Assembly (NCBI GenBank): GCA_945952465.1
Contig: CAMFIB010000001.1
Span: forward strand, 496,001 to 560,000
Source: an uncultured Pseudomonadota bacterium
Lineage (GTDB): Bacteria > Pseudomonadota > Gammaproteobacteria > Burkholderiales > Burkholderiaceae_C
Direction of reading: 5' to 3'
DNA: 64,000 nucleotides
The position numbers and the translations under genes are program-made. Positions within the stretch are counted from its first letter, which is position 1. Each line of letters opens with the position of its first letter. Under the pieces are notes generated by a model. It searched no databases. It saw only the letters and a list, made by a program, of their open reading frames with translations, and was not told the origin of the DNA. Below are positions 1 through 8,955 of this stretch, piece by piece.

Positions 1-1158
1 GCCCTGGCCGCCACCGATGCACATGGTGACCAGCGCGTAGCGGCCGCCGATGCGCTGCAGCTCGTGCAGCGCCTTCACCGTGATCAGCGTGCCGGTCGCG
101 CCAATCGGGTGGCCCAGCGAGATGCCGGAGCCGTTGGGGTTGACCTTGGCCGGGTCCAGGCCCAGGTCTTTCGTGACGGCGCAGGCCTGCGCGGCGAAGG
201 CTTCGTTGGCCTCGATCACGTCGAGGTCGCTCACCTTCAGGCCGGCCTTCTCCAGTGCCTTCTTGGTGGCCGGCACCGGGCCTATGCCCATGTACTTCGG
301 GTCCACACCGGCATGGGCGTAGGCCACCAGGCGGGCCATCGGCTTGATGCCGCGCTTGTCGGCGGTGGCGCGGTCCATCAGCACCAGCGCGGCGGCGGCG
401 TCGTTGATGCCGGAGGCGTTGCCGGCCGTCACGGTGCCGTTCTCCTTGGCGAACACCGGCTTGAGCTTGCTGAAGTCCTCGGGCTTGGCGGCGGTGCGGA
501 AGTGTTCGTCGGTGGCGTAGGCCACGTCGCCCTTCTTGCTCTTCAGCATGACGGGAACGATCTGCTCCTTGAAGTAGCCGGCCTCGGTGGCCTTCTCGGC
601 GCGGCGGTGGCTTTCCAGCGCCAGCGCGTCCTGGTCGTCGCGGCTGATGCCCCATTTGTTGGCCACGTTCTCGGCGGTGACACCCATGTGGATGCTGTGG
701 AAGGGGTCGTGCAGCGCGCCGATCATCATGTCGATCAGCTTGGTGTCGCCCATGCGGGCGCCCCAGCGGGTGTTGAGGCTGGCGAAGGGCGCGCGGCTCA
801 TGTTCTCGGCGCCGCCGCCGATGGCGATGTCGGCGTCGCCCAGCAGAATGCTCTGGCTGGCGTTGACGATGGCCTGCAGGCCCGAGCCGCACAGGCGGTT
901 CACGTTGTAGGCCGGGGTTTCCTGGCTGCAGCCACCGTTCAGCGCGGCCACGCGCGAGAGGTACATGTCCTTGGGCTCGGTGTTCACCACATGGCCGAAG
1001 GCCACATGGCCCACGTCGGCGCCGTCCACACCGGCACGCGCCAGCGATTCGCGCACCACGAGGGCGGCCAGCTCGGTGGGCGGCACGTCTTTCAGGCTGC
1101 CGCCGAAGGTTCCGATGGCGGTGCGCACGGCGCTGGCAACGACGACTTCACGACTCAT
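1..1158 (-). CDS. Acetyl-CoA C-acetyltransferase (thiolase), 3' end cut by window edge
   Basis: Thiolase-family enzyme that would condense two acetyl-CoA to acetoacetyl-CoA or run the reverse reaction in the cytoplasm. The 386 visible residues cover nearly the whole protein. The N-terminal half carries the nucleophilic cysteine motif NRLCGSGLQA (about residue 90). The C-terminal half has NEAFAAQ, GHPIGATG and the start of CIGGGQG with the second catalytic cysteine; only a few residues are lost at the left edge. The ATG at 1158 has a purine-rich stretch in front. With bdhA and phaR nearby it fits polyhydroxybutyrate metabolism, but a role in fatty acid or amino acid breakdown (AtoB-like) is equally possible from sequence. 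Confidence 0.93.
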   Translation of the reverse strand, partial: MSREVVVASAVRTAIGTFGGSLKDVPPTELAALVVRESLARAGVDGADVGHVAFGHVVNTEPKDMYLSRVAALNGGCSQETPAYNVNRLCGSGLQAIVNASQSILLGDADIAIGGGAENMSRAPFASLNTRWGARMGDTKLIDMMIGALHDPFHSIHMGVTAENVANKWGISRDDQDALALESHRRAEKATEAGYFKEQIVPVMLKSKKGDVAYATDEHFRTAAKPEDFSKLKPVFAKENGTVTAGNASGINDAAAALVLMDRATADKRGIKPMARLVAYAHAGVDPKYMGIGPVPATKKALEKAGLKVSDLDVIEANEAFAAQACAVTKDLGLDPAKVNPNGSGISLGHPIGATGTLITVKALHELQRIGGRYALVTMCIGGGQG

Positions 1159-1322
1159 GTGGTTCTCCAGTGTGTTCAAGGGGTGGGGCCGGAATCCGAC
1201 CGGACGGTCATTGTCGCGCAGCGGATTCGACCCTGCCGGCGGCCCTGTCACACGTTTGCCACGGGCCGGTCTTAGGGTGTTGGGAAGCGCGCCCGCCGGG
1301 CGCAGCCACCACGGAACCGGAC

Positions 1323-2231
1323 ATGGACCACAGCGACGAAGACCTGATGCGGCGCATCCGCAACGACCTGATCGACAGCTACGACGAGGAGCTGGAGATG
1401 GAAATGGAAGACCACCCCTTCGAAGTCAACGGCGCAGACCAGCCCAGCGACAGCGCCAAGGAGGCGCGCAAGCGCTACTTCCGCGAGCTGTTCCGGCTGC
1501 AGGGCGAGCTGGTGAAGCTGCAGGACTGGGTGGTGAACAGCAAGCACAAGGTGGTGATCGTGTTCGAGGGCCGCGACGCGGCGGGCAAGGGCGGCGTCAT
1601 CAAGCGCATCACGCAGCGGTTGAACCCGCGCGTGTGCCGCGTGGCCGCGCTGCCGGCACCGAACGACCGCGAGCGCACGCAGTGGTATTTCCAGCGCTAT
1701 GTGGCGCACCTGCCGGCCGCCGGCGAGATGGTGCTGTTCGACCGCAGCTGGTACAACCGCGCCGGCGTGGAGCGGGTCATGGGCTTCTGCAACGACGAGC
1801 AGTACGAGGAGTTCTTCCGCACGGTGCCGGAGTTCGAAAAGATGCTGGTGCGCTCGGGCATCCAGGTCATCAAGTACTGGTTCTCCATCACCGACGAAGA
1901 GCAGCACCTGCGTTTCCTCGGCCGCATCCACGACCCGCTGAAGCAGTGGAAGCTCAGCCCCATGGACCTGGAAAGCCGCCGCCGCTGGGAGGAGTACACC
2001 AAGGCCAAAGAAATCATGCTGGAGCGGACCCACATTCCGGAGGCGCCGTGGTGGGTGGTGCAGGCGGTGGACAAGAAGAAGGCGCGGCTCAACTGCATCC
2101 ACCACCTGCTGCAGCAGATGCCGTACCAGGAAGTCGACCACCCCAGCATCGTGCTGCCGGAACGGGTGCGCCACGACGACTACGTGCGGCATGCGGTGCC
2201 GCAGCAGATCGTGGTGCCGGAAATCTACTGA
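1323..2231 (+). CDS. ppk2: Polyphosphate kinase 2 family protein (PPK2)
   Basis: PPK2 kinases transfer phosphate between polyphosphate and nucleotides in the cytoplasm. The 302-residue protein has the Walker A-like loop EGRDAAGKGG at about residues 82-91, the FDRSWYNRAGVE lid and Walker B region at about 136-148, and the conserved tail that ends in a long helical region. An acidic leader of about 45 residues comes first. Length and motifs fit the single-domain class I enzymes that make ADP or GTP from polyphosphate. The start at 1323 was chosen because the family leader begins there; in-frame codons further upstream would add unrelated sequence. It stands alone, with 164 bases between it and the divergent thiolase gene. 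Confidence 0.93.
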   Translation: MDHSDEDLMRRIRNDLIDSYDEELEMEMEDHPFEVNGADQPSDSAKEARKRYFRELFRLQGELVKLQDWVVNSKHKVVIVFEGRDAAGKGGVIKRITQRLNPRVCRVAALPAPNDRERTQWYFQRYVAHLPAAGEMVLFDRSWYNRAGVERVMGFCNDEQYEEFFRTVPEFEKMLVRSGIQVIKYWFSITDEEQHLRFLGRIHDPLKQWKLSPMDLESRRRWEEYTKAKEIMLERTHIPEAPWWVVQAVDKKKARLNCIHHLLQQMPYQEVDHPSIVLPERVRHDDYVRHAVPQQIVVPEIY

Positions 2232-2243
2232 GGCCAGTCCGCC

Positions 2244-2876
2244 TCAGAACCCGGGCGGCGCGTCGAACGCCATGGCGCGGCCGTCGGCCGGGTGGCGAAA
2301 GCCGAGGTGGGCGGCGTGCAGCAGCAGCCGTGGCGCGGTGGCGGCGTCGCCGTACAGCGCGTCGCCCAGAATGGGGTGGCCCAGGGCCTGCAGGTGCACG
2401 CGCAACTGGTGGGTGCGGCCGGTGAGCGGCTCCAGCTCCAGCCGGGTGGCGCCGGGCCACGGCGGCGTTTGTGCGGGGGCCGTGCGCCAGCGGGTCTGGC
2501 TGGGCTGGCCGTCGGGGTGAACCACGCGGCGCGGCCGGTTCGGCCAGTCGGCGGCGATCGGCAAATCGATGCGCTGCCAATCGGTTCCGTCGAGAGCGCC
2601 GGCAACAACGGCCACATAGCGCTTCACCACCGTGCGGGCCTCGAACTGCGCCGACAGCGCCCGCTGCGCCGGCAGCCCGCGCGCCAGCAGCATCAGGCCC
2701 GAGGTGGCTTGGTCGAGGCGGTGCACGACGAGCGCGTCGGGCCAGTCGGCCTGCACGCGGCGCCACAGGCAGTCCTGCTTGTCGTCACCCCGGCCGGGCA
2801 CTGCGAGGAGGCCCGGCGGCTTGAGCACGACCACACAGGCCCCGTCGGCATGCACCACGGGTATTTTCACGGTCAA
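2244..2876 (-). CDS. RluA-family RNA pseudouridine synthase
   Basis: This enzyme converts uridine to pseudouridine in rRNA or tRNA. The 210-residue protein has the family core: the catalytic motif HRLDQATSGL with Asp at about residue 55, the KRY motif near 85, and LEPLTGRTHQLRVHLQALGHPILGD near 145-170. No S4 domain is present, so it is closer to the short RluA/TruC-type enzymes than to RluC/RluD. It is convergent with ppk2, with only 12 bases between the stops. A dispersed repeat overlaps its start and upstream region. The exact target base cannot be told from sequence. Confidence 0.9.
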   Translation of the reverse strand: MTVKIPVVHADGACVVVLKPPGLLAVPGRGDDKQDCLWRRVQADWPDALVVHRLDQATSGLMLLARGLPAQRALSAQFEARTVVKRYVAVVAGALDGTDWQRIDLPIAADWPNRPRRVVHPDGQPSQTRWRTAPAQTPPWPGATRLELEPLTGRTHQLRVHLQALGHPILGDALYGDAATAPRLLLHAAHLGFRHPADGRAMAFDAPPGF

Positions 2877-2931
2877 ATCGGCCGCAAGTCAGCGCGGAAT
2901 GGCGCTTTCTTGCTATGAAAATAGTAGTGTT
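2871..2931. repeat. Dispersed AT-richer repeat, copy 1
   Basis: The core GTCAAATCGGCCGCAAGTC, then AGCGC, about 15 variable bases, then TTGCTATGAAAATAGTAGTG. The same layout returns at 40811-40885, 49192-49260 and 58751-58818. This copy lies between the pseudouridine synthase and bdhA, overlapping the start of the former. I recall similar elements in Comamonadaceae genomes, but that is from memory. Confidence 0.7.
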
Positions 2932-2934
2932 CGT

Positions 2935-3717
2935 TTACTGCGCCGTCCAGCCGCCGTCGACCTGCCAGGCCACGCCGCGCACGTTGTTGGCGGCCGGCGA
3001 GCACAGGAACACGGCCAGCGCGCCCAGTTCTTCCGGCGTGGTGAATTCCAGCGACGGCTGCTTTTCGCCCAGCAGCTCTTTCTTGGCGTCGTCCACCGAC
3101 TTCTTTTCGGCGGCCGCGCGGGCGTCGATCTGTTTCTGCACCAGCGGCGTCAGCACCCAGCCGGGACAGATCGCGTTGCAGGTCACGCCGGAGGTGGCGT
3201 TTTCCAGCGCCACCGCCTTGGTGAAGCCCACGATGCCGTGCTTGGCCGCCACATAGGCCGACTTCTGCGGCGACGCCACCAGCCCGTGTGTGGACGCGAT
3301 GTTGATGATGCGGCCCCAGTTGGCCTTCTGCATGGCCGGCAGCGCATGGCGGGTGGTGTGGAAAGCGCTGGACAGGTTGATGGCGATGATGGCGTCCCAC
3401 TTCTCGGCCGGGAAGTCCTGCACCGGCGCCACATGCTGGATGCCCGCGTTGTTCACGAGGATGTCGACCTGGCCGAAGGCCTTGGCGGCCTGGGCGATCA
3501 TGTCCTCGATCTGTTCGGGCTTGCTCATGTCGGCGCCGTGGTAGACCACCTTCACGCCCAGCGCCTCGATCTCGGCCTTGGGGCCGTCGACGTCGCCAAA
3601 GCCGTTCATCACGATGTTGGCGCCTTCGGCCGCCAGCGCCTTGGCCACGCCAAGGCCGATGCCGCTGGTCGAGCCGGTGACCAATGCCGTCTTGCCTTGC
3701 AAACTCTTCTGGGACAT
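2935..3717 (-). CDS. bdhA: 3-hydroxybutyrate dehydrogenase (SDR family)
   Basis: It oxidises D-3-hydroxybutyrate to acetoacetate with NAD, a step in breakdown of polyhydroxybutyrate. The 260-residue protein has the short-chain dehydrogenase glycine motif TGSTSGIG (about residue 13), the NNAG motif, the family-typical stretch IQHVAPVQDFP, the active-site YVAAKHG, and the C-terminal WQVDGGWTAQ seen in 3-hydroxybutyrate dehydrogenases. The ATG at 3717 is preceded by a GGAGAAAC ribosome-binding site; upstream codons add a non-homologous leader. Neighbours thiolase and phaR support the storage-polymer context. Confidence 0.92.
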   Translation of the reverse strand: MSQKSLQGKTALVTGSTSGIGLGVAKALAAEGANIVMNGFGDVDGPKAEIEALGVKVVYHGADMSKPEQIEDMIAQAAKAFGQVDILVNNAGIQHVAPVQDFPAEKWDAIIAINLSSAFHTTRHALPAMQKANWGRIINIASTHGLVASPQKSAYVAAKHGIVGFTKAVALENATSGVTCNAICPGWVLTPLVQKQIDARAAAEKKSVDDAKKELLGEKQPSLEFTTPEELGALAVFLCSPAANNVRGVAWQVDGGWTAQ

Positions 3718-3803
3718 GTGTTTCTCCAATGATTTACGATGCAACCCAGCCATTATCGAGCGCCGCCTGCCGCACCGCAGCATGGCGCCGCTTGCCCCTC
3801 AGA

Positions 3804-4691
3804 ATGATTCAACCAAGCCTGCACCACGTCACCTGCCCCGACCCCCATGGCGGCCACCGGATGGCCTACTGGGAATGGAACGGCACCGGCGATCCGGCAC
3901 ACCCGCACGTTGTGCTGTGCGTGCACGGCCTGAGCCGCCAGGGCCGCGATTTCGACGTGCTGGCCCGCGCGCTGTGCAGCCGCGCCCGCGTCATCTGCCC
4001 CGACGTCGCCGGCCGCGGCCACAGCGACTGGCTGAAAGACCCCGCCGCCTACGGCGTGCCCACCTACGCCGCCGACATGGTCGCGCTCATCGCGCAGCTC
4101 AGGCCCGGCACGCTGGACTGGGTCGGCACCAGCATGGGCGGGCTGATCGGCATGGCGGTGTGCGGCACGCCGGAGCTGCCGCTGCCGGTGAAGGTGCGCA
4201 AACTGGTGCTGAACGACGTGGGCCCGAAGATCGAGCTGGCGTCGCTGCGGCGCATCGGCGCCTATGTGGGCAAGACCGGGCATTTCCAGAGCGTGCAGGA
4301 AGCCGCCGACGCGATGTGGGCCATCTCCAGCAGCTTTGGCCCGCACACGCCCGAGCAATGGCTGGCGCTCTCCGAGCCCATGGTGCGGCCGCACCCCGAG
4401 GGCGGCCTGCGCCTGCACTACGACCCGGCGATCGGCGTCGCCTTCCAGAACATCACGCCCGAAACCGCCGCGCAGGGCGACGCCGCGCTGTGGCACCTCT
4501 ATGACCAGATCACCGCCGACACCTTGATCACCCGCGGCGCCACGTCTGATCTGCTGTCGCCCGAGACCACGCAGCTCATGACACAGCGCGGCCCCAAGGC
4601 CAGGGTCGTCGAGTTCGCGGGGGTCGGCCATGCGCCCACCTTCGTCGCGCCCGACCAGGTGCGCGCGGTCGAGGATTTTCTGTTCGGATGA
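3804..4691 (+). CDS. Alpha/beta hydrolase
   Basis: A 295-residue alpha/beta-hydrolase-fold enzyme. It shows the oxyanion HG loop (VLCVHGLSRQG, about residue 35), the nucleophile elbow GTSMGG near residue 109 with Ser in the middle, and the C-terminal catalytic His in GVGHAP. There is no signal peptide, so it should be cytoplasmic. The stop overlaps the relA start by four bases (ATGA), so the two are probably cotranscribed. Substrate is not evident; esterase or lactonase activity would fit the fold. Start 3804 is the first ATG after the divergent bdhA promoter region. Confidence 0.85.
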   Translation: MIQPSLHHVTCPDPHGGHRMAYWEWNGTGDPAHPHVVLCVHGLSRQGRDFDVLARALCSRARVICPDVAGRGHSDWLKDPAAYGVPTYAADMVALIAQLRPGTLDWVGTSMGGLIGMAVCGTPELPLPVKVRKLVLNDVGPKIELASLRRIGAYVGKTGHFQSVQEAADAMWAISSSFGPHTPEQWLALSEPMVRPHPEGGLRLHYDPAIGVAFQNITPETAAQGDAALWHLYDQITADTLITRGATSDLLSPETTQLMTQRGPKARVVEFAGVGHAPTFVAPDQVRAVEDFLFG

Positions 4692-6934
4692 AAAGCCTCG
4701 GCGCGGACACCACCGACCTCGCCGCCCCGGTTCCTGAACTGATCGCGGCCACGGCCCACAGCCTGCCGGCGCAGCCCAACGCGCTGGCGCGCGCCCGCGC
4801 GTTCGCCGAACCGCTCATTGCCGGCGAGACGCTGGACACCGGCGAGAACATCCTGGTCCATGCCGACGCGGTGGCCGAGATCGTCGCCCACATCGGCGGC
4901 TCCGAGGCCATGCAGGCGGCCGCCTACCTGGTCTACGCCTGCCAGCAGCTGAACCGGCCGGAAGAGGTCATCACCAAGGCCTTCGGCGCCAACTTCGCCG
5001 AGCTGGCGGTGGAAACCACCAAGCTCGTGCACCTGCAGCGCACCGCGCGCGAGACGCAGGTGCAGGCCCAGGGCGGGCGCGGCGCTGCGCTGTCGATGGC
5101 GCAGACCGCCGCGCAGCAGACCGAGAACGTGCGCAAGATGCTGCTGGCGTTTTCGCGCGACCTGCGGGTGGTGCTGCTGCGGCTGGCCTCCCGGCTGCAG
5201 ACGCTGCGGCACTTCGCGCTGACCCGCTTGCCGGTGCCGCCCAGCCTGGCGCGCGAATCGCTCGAAGTGTTCGCGCCGCTCGCCAACCGGCTCGGCATCT
5301 GGCAGATCAAGTGGGAAATGGAAGACCTCGCCTTCCGTTTCCTGGAGCCCGACACCTACCGCGACGTGGCCCGCCTGCTCGACGAAAAACGGGTGGAACG
5401 CGAGGCCTACGTGGAGCTGCTGCGCGCCCAACTCTCGGCCGAGCTGCAGGAGCAGGGCGTGGCCTCGGTGGTGCAGGGTCGGCCCAAACACATCTACAGC
5501 ATCGTGCGCAAGATGCGCGGCAAATCGCTGGGCTTCGACCAGGTGTTCGACATCCGCGCGCTGCGCGTCGTCGTGCCCAGCATCAAAGATTGCTACGCCG
5601 CGCTCTCCTGGGTGCACAGCCGCTTCGAGCCGGTACCGGGCGAGTTCGACGACTACATCGCCAAACCCAAGCCCAACGGCTACCAGTCGCTGCACACCGT
5701 GGTGCGCGACGGCGCCGGCCAGGCCATCGAGGTGCAGATCCGCACGCAGGCCATGCACGACCATGCCGAACACGGCGTGGCGGCACACTGGGCCTACAAG
5801 GAGGCCGGCGCCAAGGGCTACGGCGGCGCGGTGTCGGCCGTGGGCGAATACGACGCCAAGATCGCGGTGCTGCGCCAACTGCTGGCATGGGAGCGCGACC
5901 TGTCGGGCGACGCGCGCCATCAGGGCTTGTTCGACGACCGCATCTACGTGCTCACGCCGCAGGCCGCCATCGTCGAGCTGCCGCAGGGCGCCACGCCGGT
6001 CGATTTCGCCTACAGCGTGCACACCACGCTGGGCCACCGCTGCCGCGGCGCGCGTGTCGACGGCGCCATGGTGCCGCTCAACACCCCGCTGCAGAACGGC
6101 CAGACGGTGGAGATCACGGCAGCCAAGGAAGGGGGCCCATCGCGCGACTGGCTCAACGTGGAGCTGGGTTTTCTGCACAGCCACCGCGCCCGCGCCAAGG
6201 TGCGGGCCTGGTTCAACGCGCAGCAACAGCACGAAACCATCGCCCGCGGCCGTGAGGCGGTGGAGAAGCTGCTGCAGCGCGAAGGCAAGACGGCGATCAA
6301 GCTGGAAGACCTGGCGTCGCAGCTCGGCTTCAAGGGCGCCGACGCGCTGTTCGAGGTGGTGGGCAAGGACGAATACTCCCTGCGCAACATCGAGGCCATG
6401 CTGCGGCCGCCCGAGCCGGCCTTGCAGGCGGACGAGTACCTGCTGCTGAAGAAGATCAAGCAGCTCGACAAGCCAGCGCCCGGCGGCAAGGGCGGTGTGC
6501 TGGTCGTCGGCATCGACTCGCTGATGACGCAGCTCGCCAAGTGCTGCCGGCCCGCGCCGCCCGACCACATCCTGGGCTTCGTCACCCGCGGCAAGGGCGT
6601 CAGCGTGCACCGGGCCGACTGCAGCAACTTCCGCGAGATGGCCGCGCGCAACGGCGAGCGCGTGATCGACGTCGAATGGGGCACGAAGACCCCTGATGGC
6701 GCGGTGTATCCGGTGGACGTGATGGTCGACGCGGTCGATCGGCAGGGCCTGCTGCGCGACATCTCCGAGGTGTTCGCCCGCGAGAAGATGAACGTCATCG
6801 GCGTGCAGACGCAGACCGTCAAAGGCACGGCGTGGATGACCTTCACCGTGGAGGTGGCCGACGCGGCCCGCCTGTCGCGCGTGATGGCCAACGTGGGCGA
6901 GGTTTCCGGCGTTCGCTCCACCCGGCGGCGGTGA
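4688..6934 (+). CDS. relA: GTP pyrophosphokinase RelA
   Basis: A 748-residue Rel/Spo homologue, the ribosome-associated stringent-response enzyme that makes (p)ppGpp from ATP and GTP or GDP. Domains in order: a hydrolase-like HD region (about 40-190), synthetase (about 240-390, with RPKHIYSIVRKM and the KPKPNGYQSLHT loop), TGS (about 415-480, DRIYVLTPQAAIVELPQG), a helical and zinc-finger-like region with LAKCCRPAPPD near 620, and a C-terminal ACT domain. Where bifunctional enzymes have an HD pair (LLHD..ED), this protein reads YLVYACQQ, so hydrolase activity should be lost, as in RelA. It overlaps the upstream hydrolase gene by four bases and is followed by a tRNA gene. Confidence 0.95.
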   Translation: MKSLGADTTDLAAPVPELIAATAHSLPAQPNALARARAFAEPLIAGETLDTGENILVHADAVAEIVAHIGGSEAMQAAAYLVYACQQLNRPEEVITKAFGANFAELAVETTKLVHLQRTARETQVQAQGGRGAALSMAQTAAQQTENVRKMLLAFSRDLRVVLLRLASRLQTLRHFALTRLPVPPSLARESLEVFAPLANRLGIWQIKWEMEDLAFRFLEPDTYRDVARLLDEKRVEREAYVELLRAQLSAELQEQGVASVVQGRPKHIYSIVRKMRGKSLGFDQVFDIRALRVVVPSIKDCYAALSWVHSRFEPVPGEFDDYIAKPKPNGYQSLHTVVRDGAGQAIEVQIRTQAMHDHAEHGVAAHWAYKEAGAKGYGGAVSAVGEYDAKIAVLRQLLAWERDLSGDARHQGLFDDRIYVLTPQAAIVELPQGATPVDFAYSVHTTLGHRCRGARVDGAMVPLNTPLQNGQTVEITAAKEGGPSRDWLNVELGFLHSHRARAKVRAWFNAQQQHETIARGREAVEKLLQREGKTAIKLEDLASQLGFKGADALFEVVGKDEYSLRNIEAMLRPPEPALQADEYLLLKKIKQLDKPAPGGKGGVLVVGIDSLMTQLAKCCRPAPPDHILGFVTRGKGVSVHRADCSNFREMAARNGERVIDVEWGTKTPDGAVYPVDVMVDAVDRQGLLRDISEVFAREKMNVIGVQTQTVKGTAWMTFTVEVADAARLSRVMANVGEVSGVRSTRRR

Positions 6935-6947
6935 GCCTTCACAAGTT

Positions 6948-6956
6948 TGCTATACT
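6948..6956 (+). promoter_or_regulatory. Extended -10 promoter of tRNA-Val
   Basis: TGCTATACT: a TG-extended -10 box 18 bases before the tRNA, followed by a GC-rich discriminator (TGCGGGC), the pattern typical of stable RNA promoters under stringent control. No good -35 was found at the standard spacing. Confidence 0.6.
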
Positions 6957-6974
6957 TGCGGGCTTGGTAGACAC

Positions 6975-7051
6975 AGGCGCGTAGCTCAGCTGGTTAGAGC
7001 ACCACCTTGACATGGTGGGGGTCGTTGGTTCGAGTCCAATCGCGCCTACCA
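6975..7051 (+). tRNA. tRNA-Val (GAC)
   Basis: Full cloverleaf: acceptor AGGCGCG pairs with CGCGCCT; D arm GCTC..GAGC; anticodon stem CCACC/GGTGG with loop TTGACAT giving anticodon GAC; T arm GTTGG-TTCGAGT-CCAAT; encoded CCA at the 3' end (7049-7051). Directly downstream is an 18-base inverted repeat (7051-7068, AATGACA-GACT-TGTCATT) that may help 3' processing or termination, although it has no T-run. Confidence 0.97.
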
Positions 7052-7231
7052 ATGACAGACTTGTCATTGGCAATTGTCCGGAACCGATTCGGCGTTCCGG
7101 CTGCTTTTCTCCCTGATCCGGTTGTTGTTCTCAGCGCAGGATTCGTCTTGTGCCGGTGCTTCTTTTGCGCCTACAGACGGCCGTGCGCTGCGTCTTCTAG
7201 CATGGGTTATTGCAACCCACAGGAGAACCAC

Positions 7232-7417
7232 ATGGCCAAGGACAAGACGGGTGCCGCCCTCCGGGACCCCCACATCAACGTGGAAAAGGCCGACGAACTG
7301 CGCGATTGGGCCAGCAAGATGGGTACCACGCCCGACAAGCTGCGCGACGTGGTGCGTCAGGTCGGTGACCGCGCCAGTGCGGTGCGCGACCACCTCGCGG
7401 GTGGCAAACCCCGATAA
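7232..7417 (+). CDS. DUF3606-like small protein
   Basis: A 61-residue hydrophilic protein that begins MAKDKTGAALRDPHINV and contains a helix-turn-like segment ELRDWASKMGTTPDKLRDVV. The layout (D/N-P-x-x-I-N-V followed by an xYWAxKxGVTxxxL-type segment) matches the DUF3606 family, whose function is unknown. A clear AGGAG ribosome-binding site lies eight bases before the ATG. The function cannot be stated. Confidence 0.8.
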   Translation: MAKDKTGAALRDPHINVEKADELRDWASKMGTTPDKLRDVVRQVGDRASAVRDHLAGGKPR

Positions 7418-7437
7418 GCCTCCGCGCGGGTGGCTGA

Positions 7438-7722
7438 TCAGGATGCAGCGTTGCGGCGGATGACGTGCCGGTGCGCCGCCACCTCACCGTTCAGCAGAAG
7501 CTGCGCATCGGCCGCGGCCATCGCGCCTTCGGCCAGCCGCACGGCCACCGGGTGAAACGGCGGCCGGTCTGCCGGCGCCGAGAGAATGGATCCAATGTCT
7601 GCCTTGAGCTGCTCGGGGTCCACCTGCCGGCACAAGGCTGCGGTCACGATGCCGAACGCTTCCTGCTGGGCCGAAATCAGTTCGGACAGGGCTTCGGCCA
7701 CAAATTTCGCGTCGATGTTCAT
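7438..7722 (-). CDS. Hypothetical protein
   Basis: A 94-residue, mostly helical protein starting MNIDAKFVAEALSELISAQQ. The first half suggests an amphipathic helix, and the second half contains PFHPVAVRLAEGAMAAADAQ. No signal peptide, membrane segment or known motif is visible. The start at 7722 is chosen over in-frame codons up to 7794 because it removes a proline- and arginine-rich leader that looks non-coding. It is convergent with the DUF3606 gene. Family and role are not recognised. The 247 bases from 7723 to 7969 upstream show no further gene. Confidence 0.6.
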   Translation of the reverse strand: MNIDAKFVAEALSELISAQQEAFGIVTAALCRQVDPEQLKADIGSILSAPADRPPFHPVAVRLAEGAMAAADAQLLLNGEVAAHRHVIRRNAAS

Positions 7723-7969
7723 GAGGGGTATGGGTGCTGTCTGTGGGCGTCTCACGGCGCCTTGGCCTATTGTGTGCGTCTCATCTTCCGCCAAGTCGAA
7801 ATCACACAGTGTTTTCGAGGCCGCGACGCGTGCGATGCAGCAGTTCAGGCTGTCTTAAGAATACTCGGAACCCCAATTCGAGCGGGCCGGATGCTGGGGC
7901 AAATCCGGGGCATCGGCGCCTTCGCGGGTCGATAAAATCGCCGCTTTCCAGTCCCCCGCCTTTGCCGCC

Positions 7970-8206
7970 ATGCGAGCCCTCAAGACCGCCGTTGAAATCC
8001 AGACCGAAGTCCAGCGCCAGGTGCGTGAGATCCCGGACGTGAAGGAGGGCAAGGTCAAGATCTATGTGCCGCTGCCGCTGGACACCGATCCGGTTGACGG
8101 GTGCAACTGGACCATGCCCATATCCTCCAATGCCATGGGGCCGCACATGGAAGAGGTGACGGCCATCATCAACAACGTGATGGACCGCTGGAATCTGCAG
8201 GTCTGA
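7970..8206 (+). CDS. Conserved-looking hypothetical protein
   Basis: A 78-residue protein starting MRALKTAVEIQTEVQRQV with a basic helical first half, a central SPL-type segment KIYVPLPLDTDP, and a C-terminal helix EEVTAIINNVMDRWNLQV. No membrane segment. Codon use matches neighbouring genes, which supports expression. Its position just upstream of phaR may mean shared transcription, but 158 bases separate them. I do not recognise the family. Confidence 0.65.
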   Translation: MRALKTAVEIQTEVQRQVREIPDVKEGKVKIYVPLPLDTDPVDGCNWTMPISSNAMGPHMEEVTAIINNVMDRWNLQV

Positions 8207-8364
8207 CCTCCCGCTCACCAGGTAGCACGCGGGCAGGCTCTCTCGCGGCCGGCACGCCGTTGAAACCGGGGCAGGGTATTCCTGCCACCGCAAAAAGGGG
8301 TTCGATCCTAAAATCTGCTGCAGTGCAAGATCACCAGTTGTCCACACCAGACGGGAGTCCTGAC

Positions 8365-8919
8365 GTGCCAGCAGCCAAAAAGGCGGAAGCCAAGAAGCCA
8401 GAGCCGGCCGCTGCAGAGCCGCAGCGGGTCATCAAAAAGTACCCCAACCGGCGGCTCTACGACACCGAGACTTCTTCGTACATCACGCTGGCCGAAGTGA
8501 AACGGCTGGTCATGGCCAGCACACCCTTTGCGGTGCGCGACGCCAAGACCGGCGAAGACCTCACCCGCAGCATCCTGTTGCAGATCATCCTGGAAGAAGA
8601 AGCCGGCGGCGCTCCGATGTTCACCGAGGCGGTGCTGTCCAACATCATCCGCTTCTACGGTCACGCGATGCAGGGCTTCATGGGCCCCTACCTCGAGAAG
8701 AACGTGCAGGCGATGATGGACATCCAGGCCAAGGTCACCGAGCAGGCCAAAGGCGCGACGCCGGAGATGTGGAAGCAGTTCCTCAGCATGAAGTCACCGG
8801 TCATGCAGGGCATGATGGGCAACTACATGGAACAGTCCAAGAGCGTGTTCGTGCAGATGCAGGAACAGATGCAGAAGCAGACCGATCAGATGCTCGGCGC
8901 CTTTGGCCTGAAACGCTGA
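8365..8919 (+). CDS. phaR: Polyhydroxyalkanoate synthesis repressor PhaR
   Basis: PhaR represses phasin and polymer-synthesis genes and leaves DNA when it binds polyhydroxybutyrate granules. The 184-residue protein has the N-terminal PhaR DNA-binding domain, with the family signature IKKYPNRRLYDTETSSYITL at about residues 23-42, followed by a helical PHB-accumulation domain rich in Met and Gln (QMQEQMQKQTDQM near the end). Start is taken as GTG 8365, since GGGAG lies eight bases upstream; an alternative in-frame GTG at 8322 would add 14 residues. Together with the thiolase and bdhA it shows that this organism handles PHB. Confidence 0.93.
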   Translation: MPAAKKAEAKKPEPAAAEPQRVIKKYPNRRLYDTETSSYITLAEVKRLVMASTPFAVRDAKTGEDLTRSILLQIILEEEAGGAPMFTEAVLSNIIRFYGHAMQGFMGPYLEKNVQAMMDIQAKVTEQAKGATPEMWKQFLSMKSPVMQGMMGNYMEQSKSVFVQMQEQMQKQTDQMLGAFGLKR

Positions 8920-8955
8920 ATCCGTCCGCCGGGTGAAAAGCCCGACAATAGGGGG

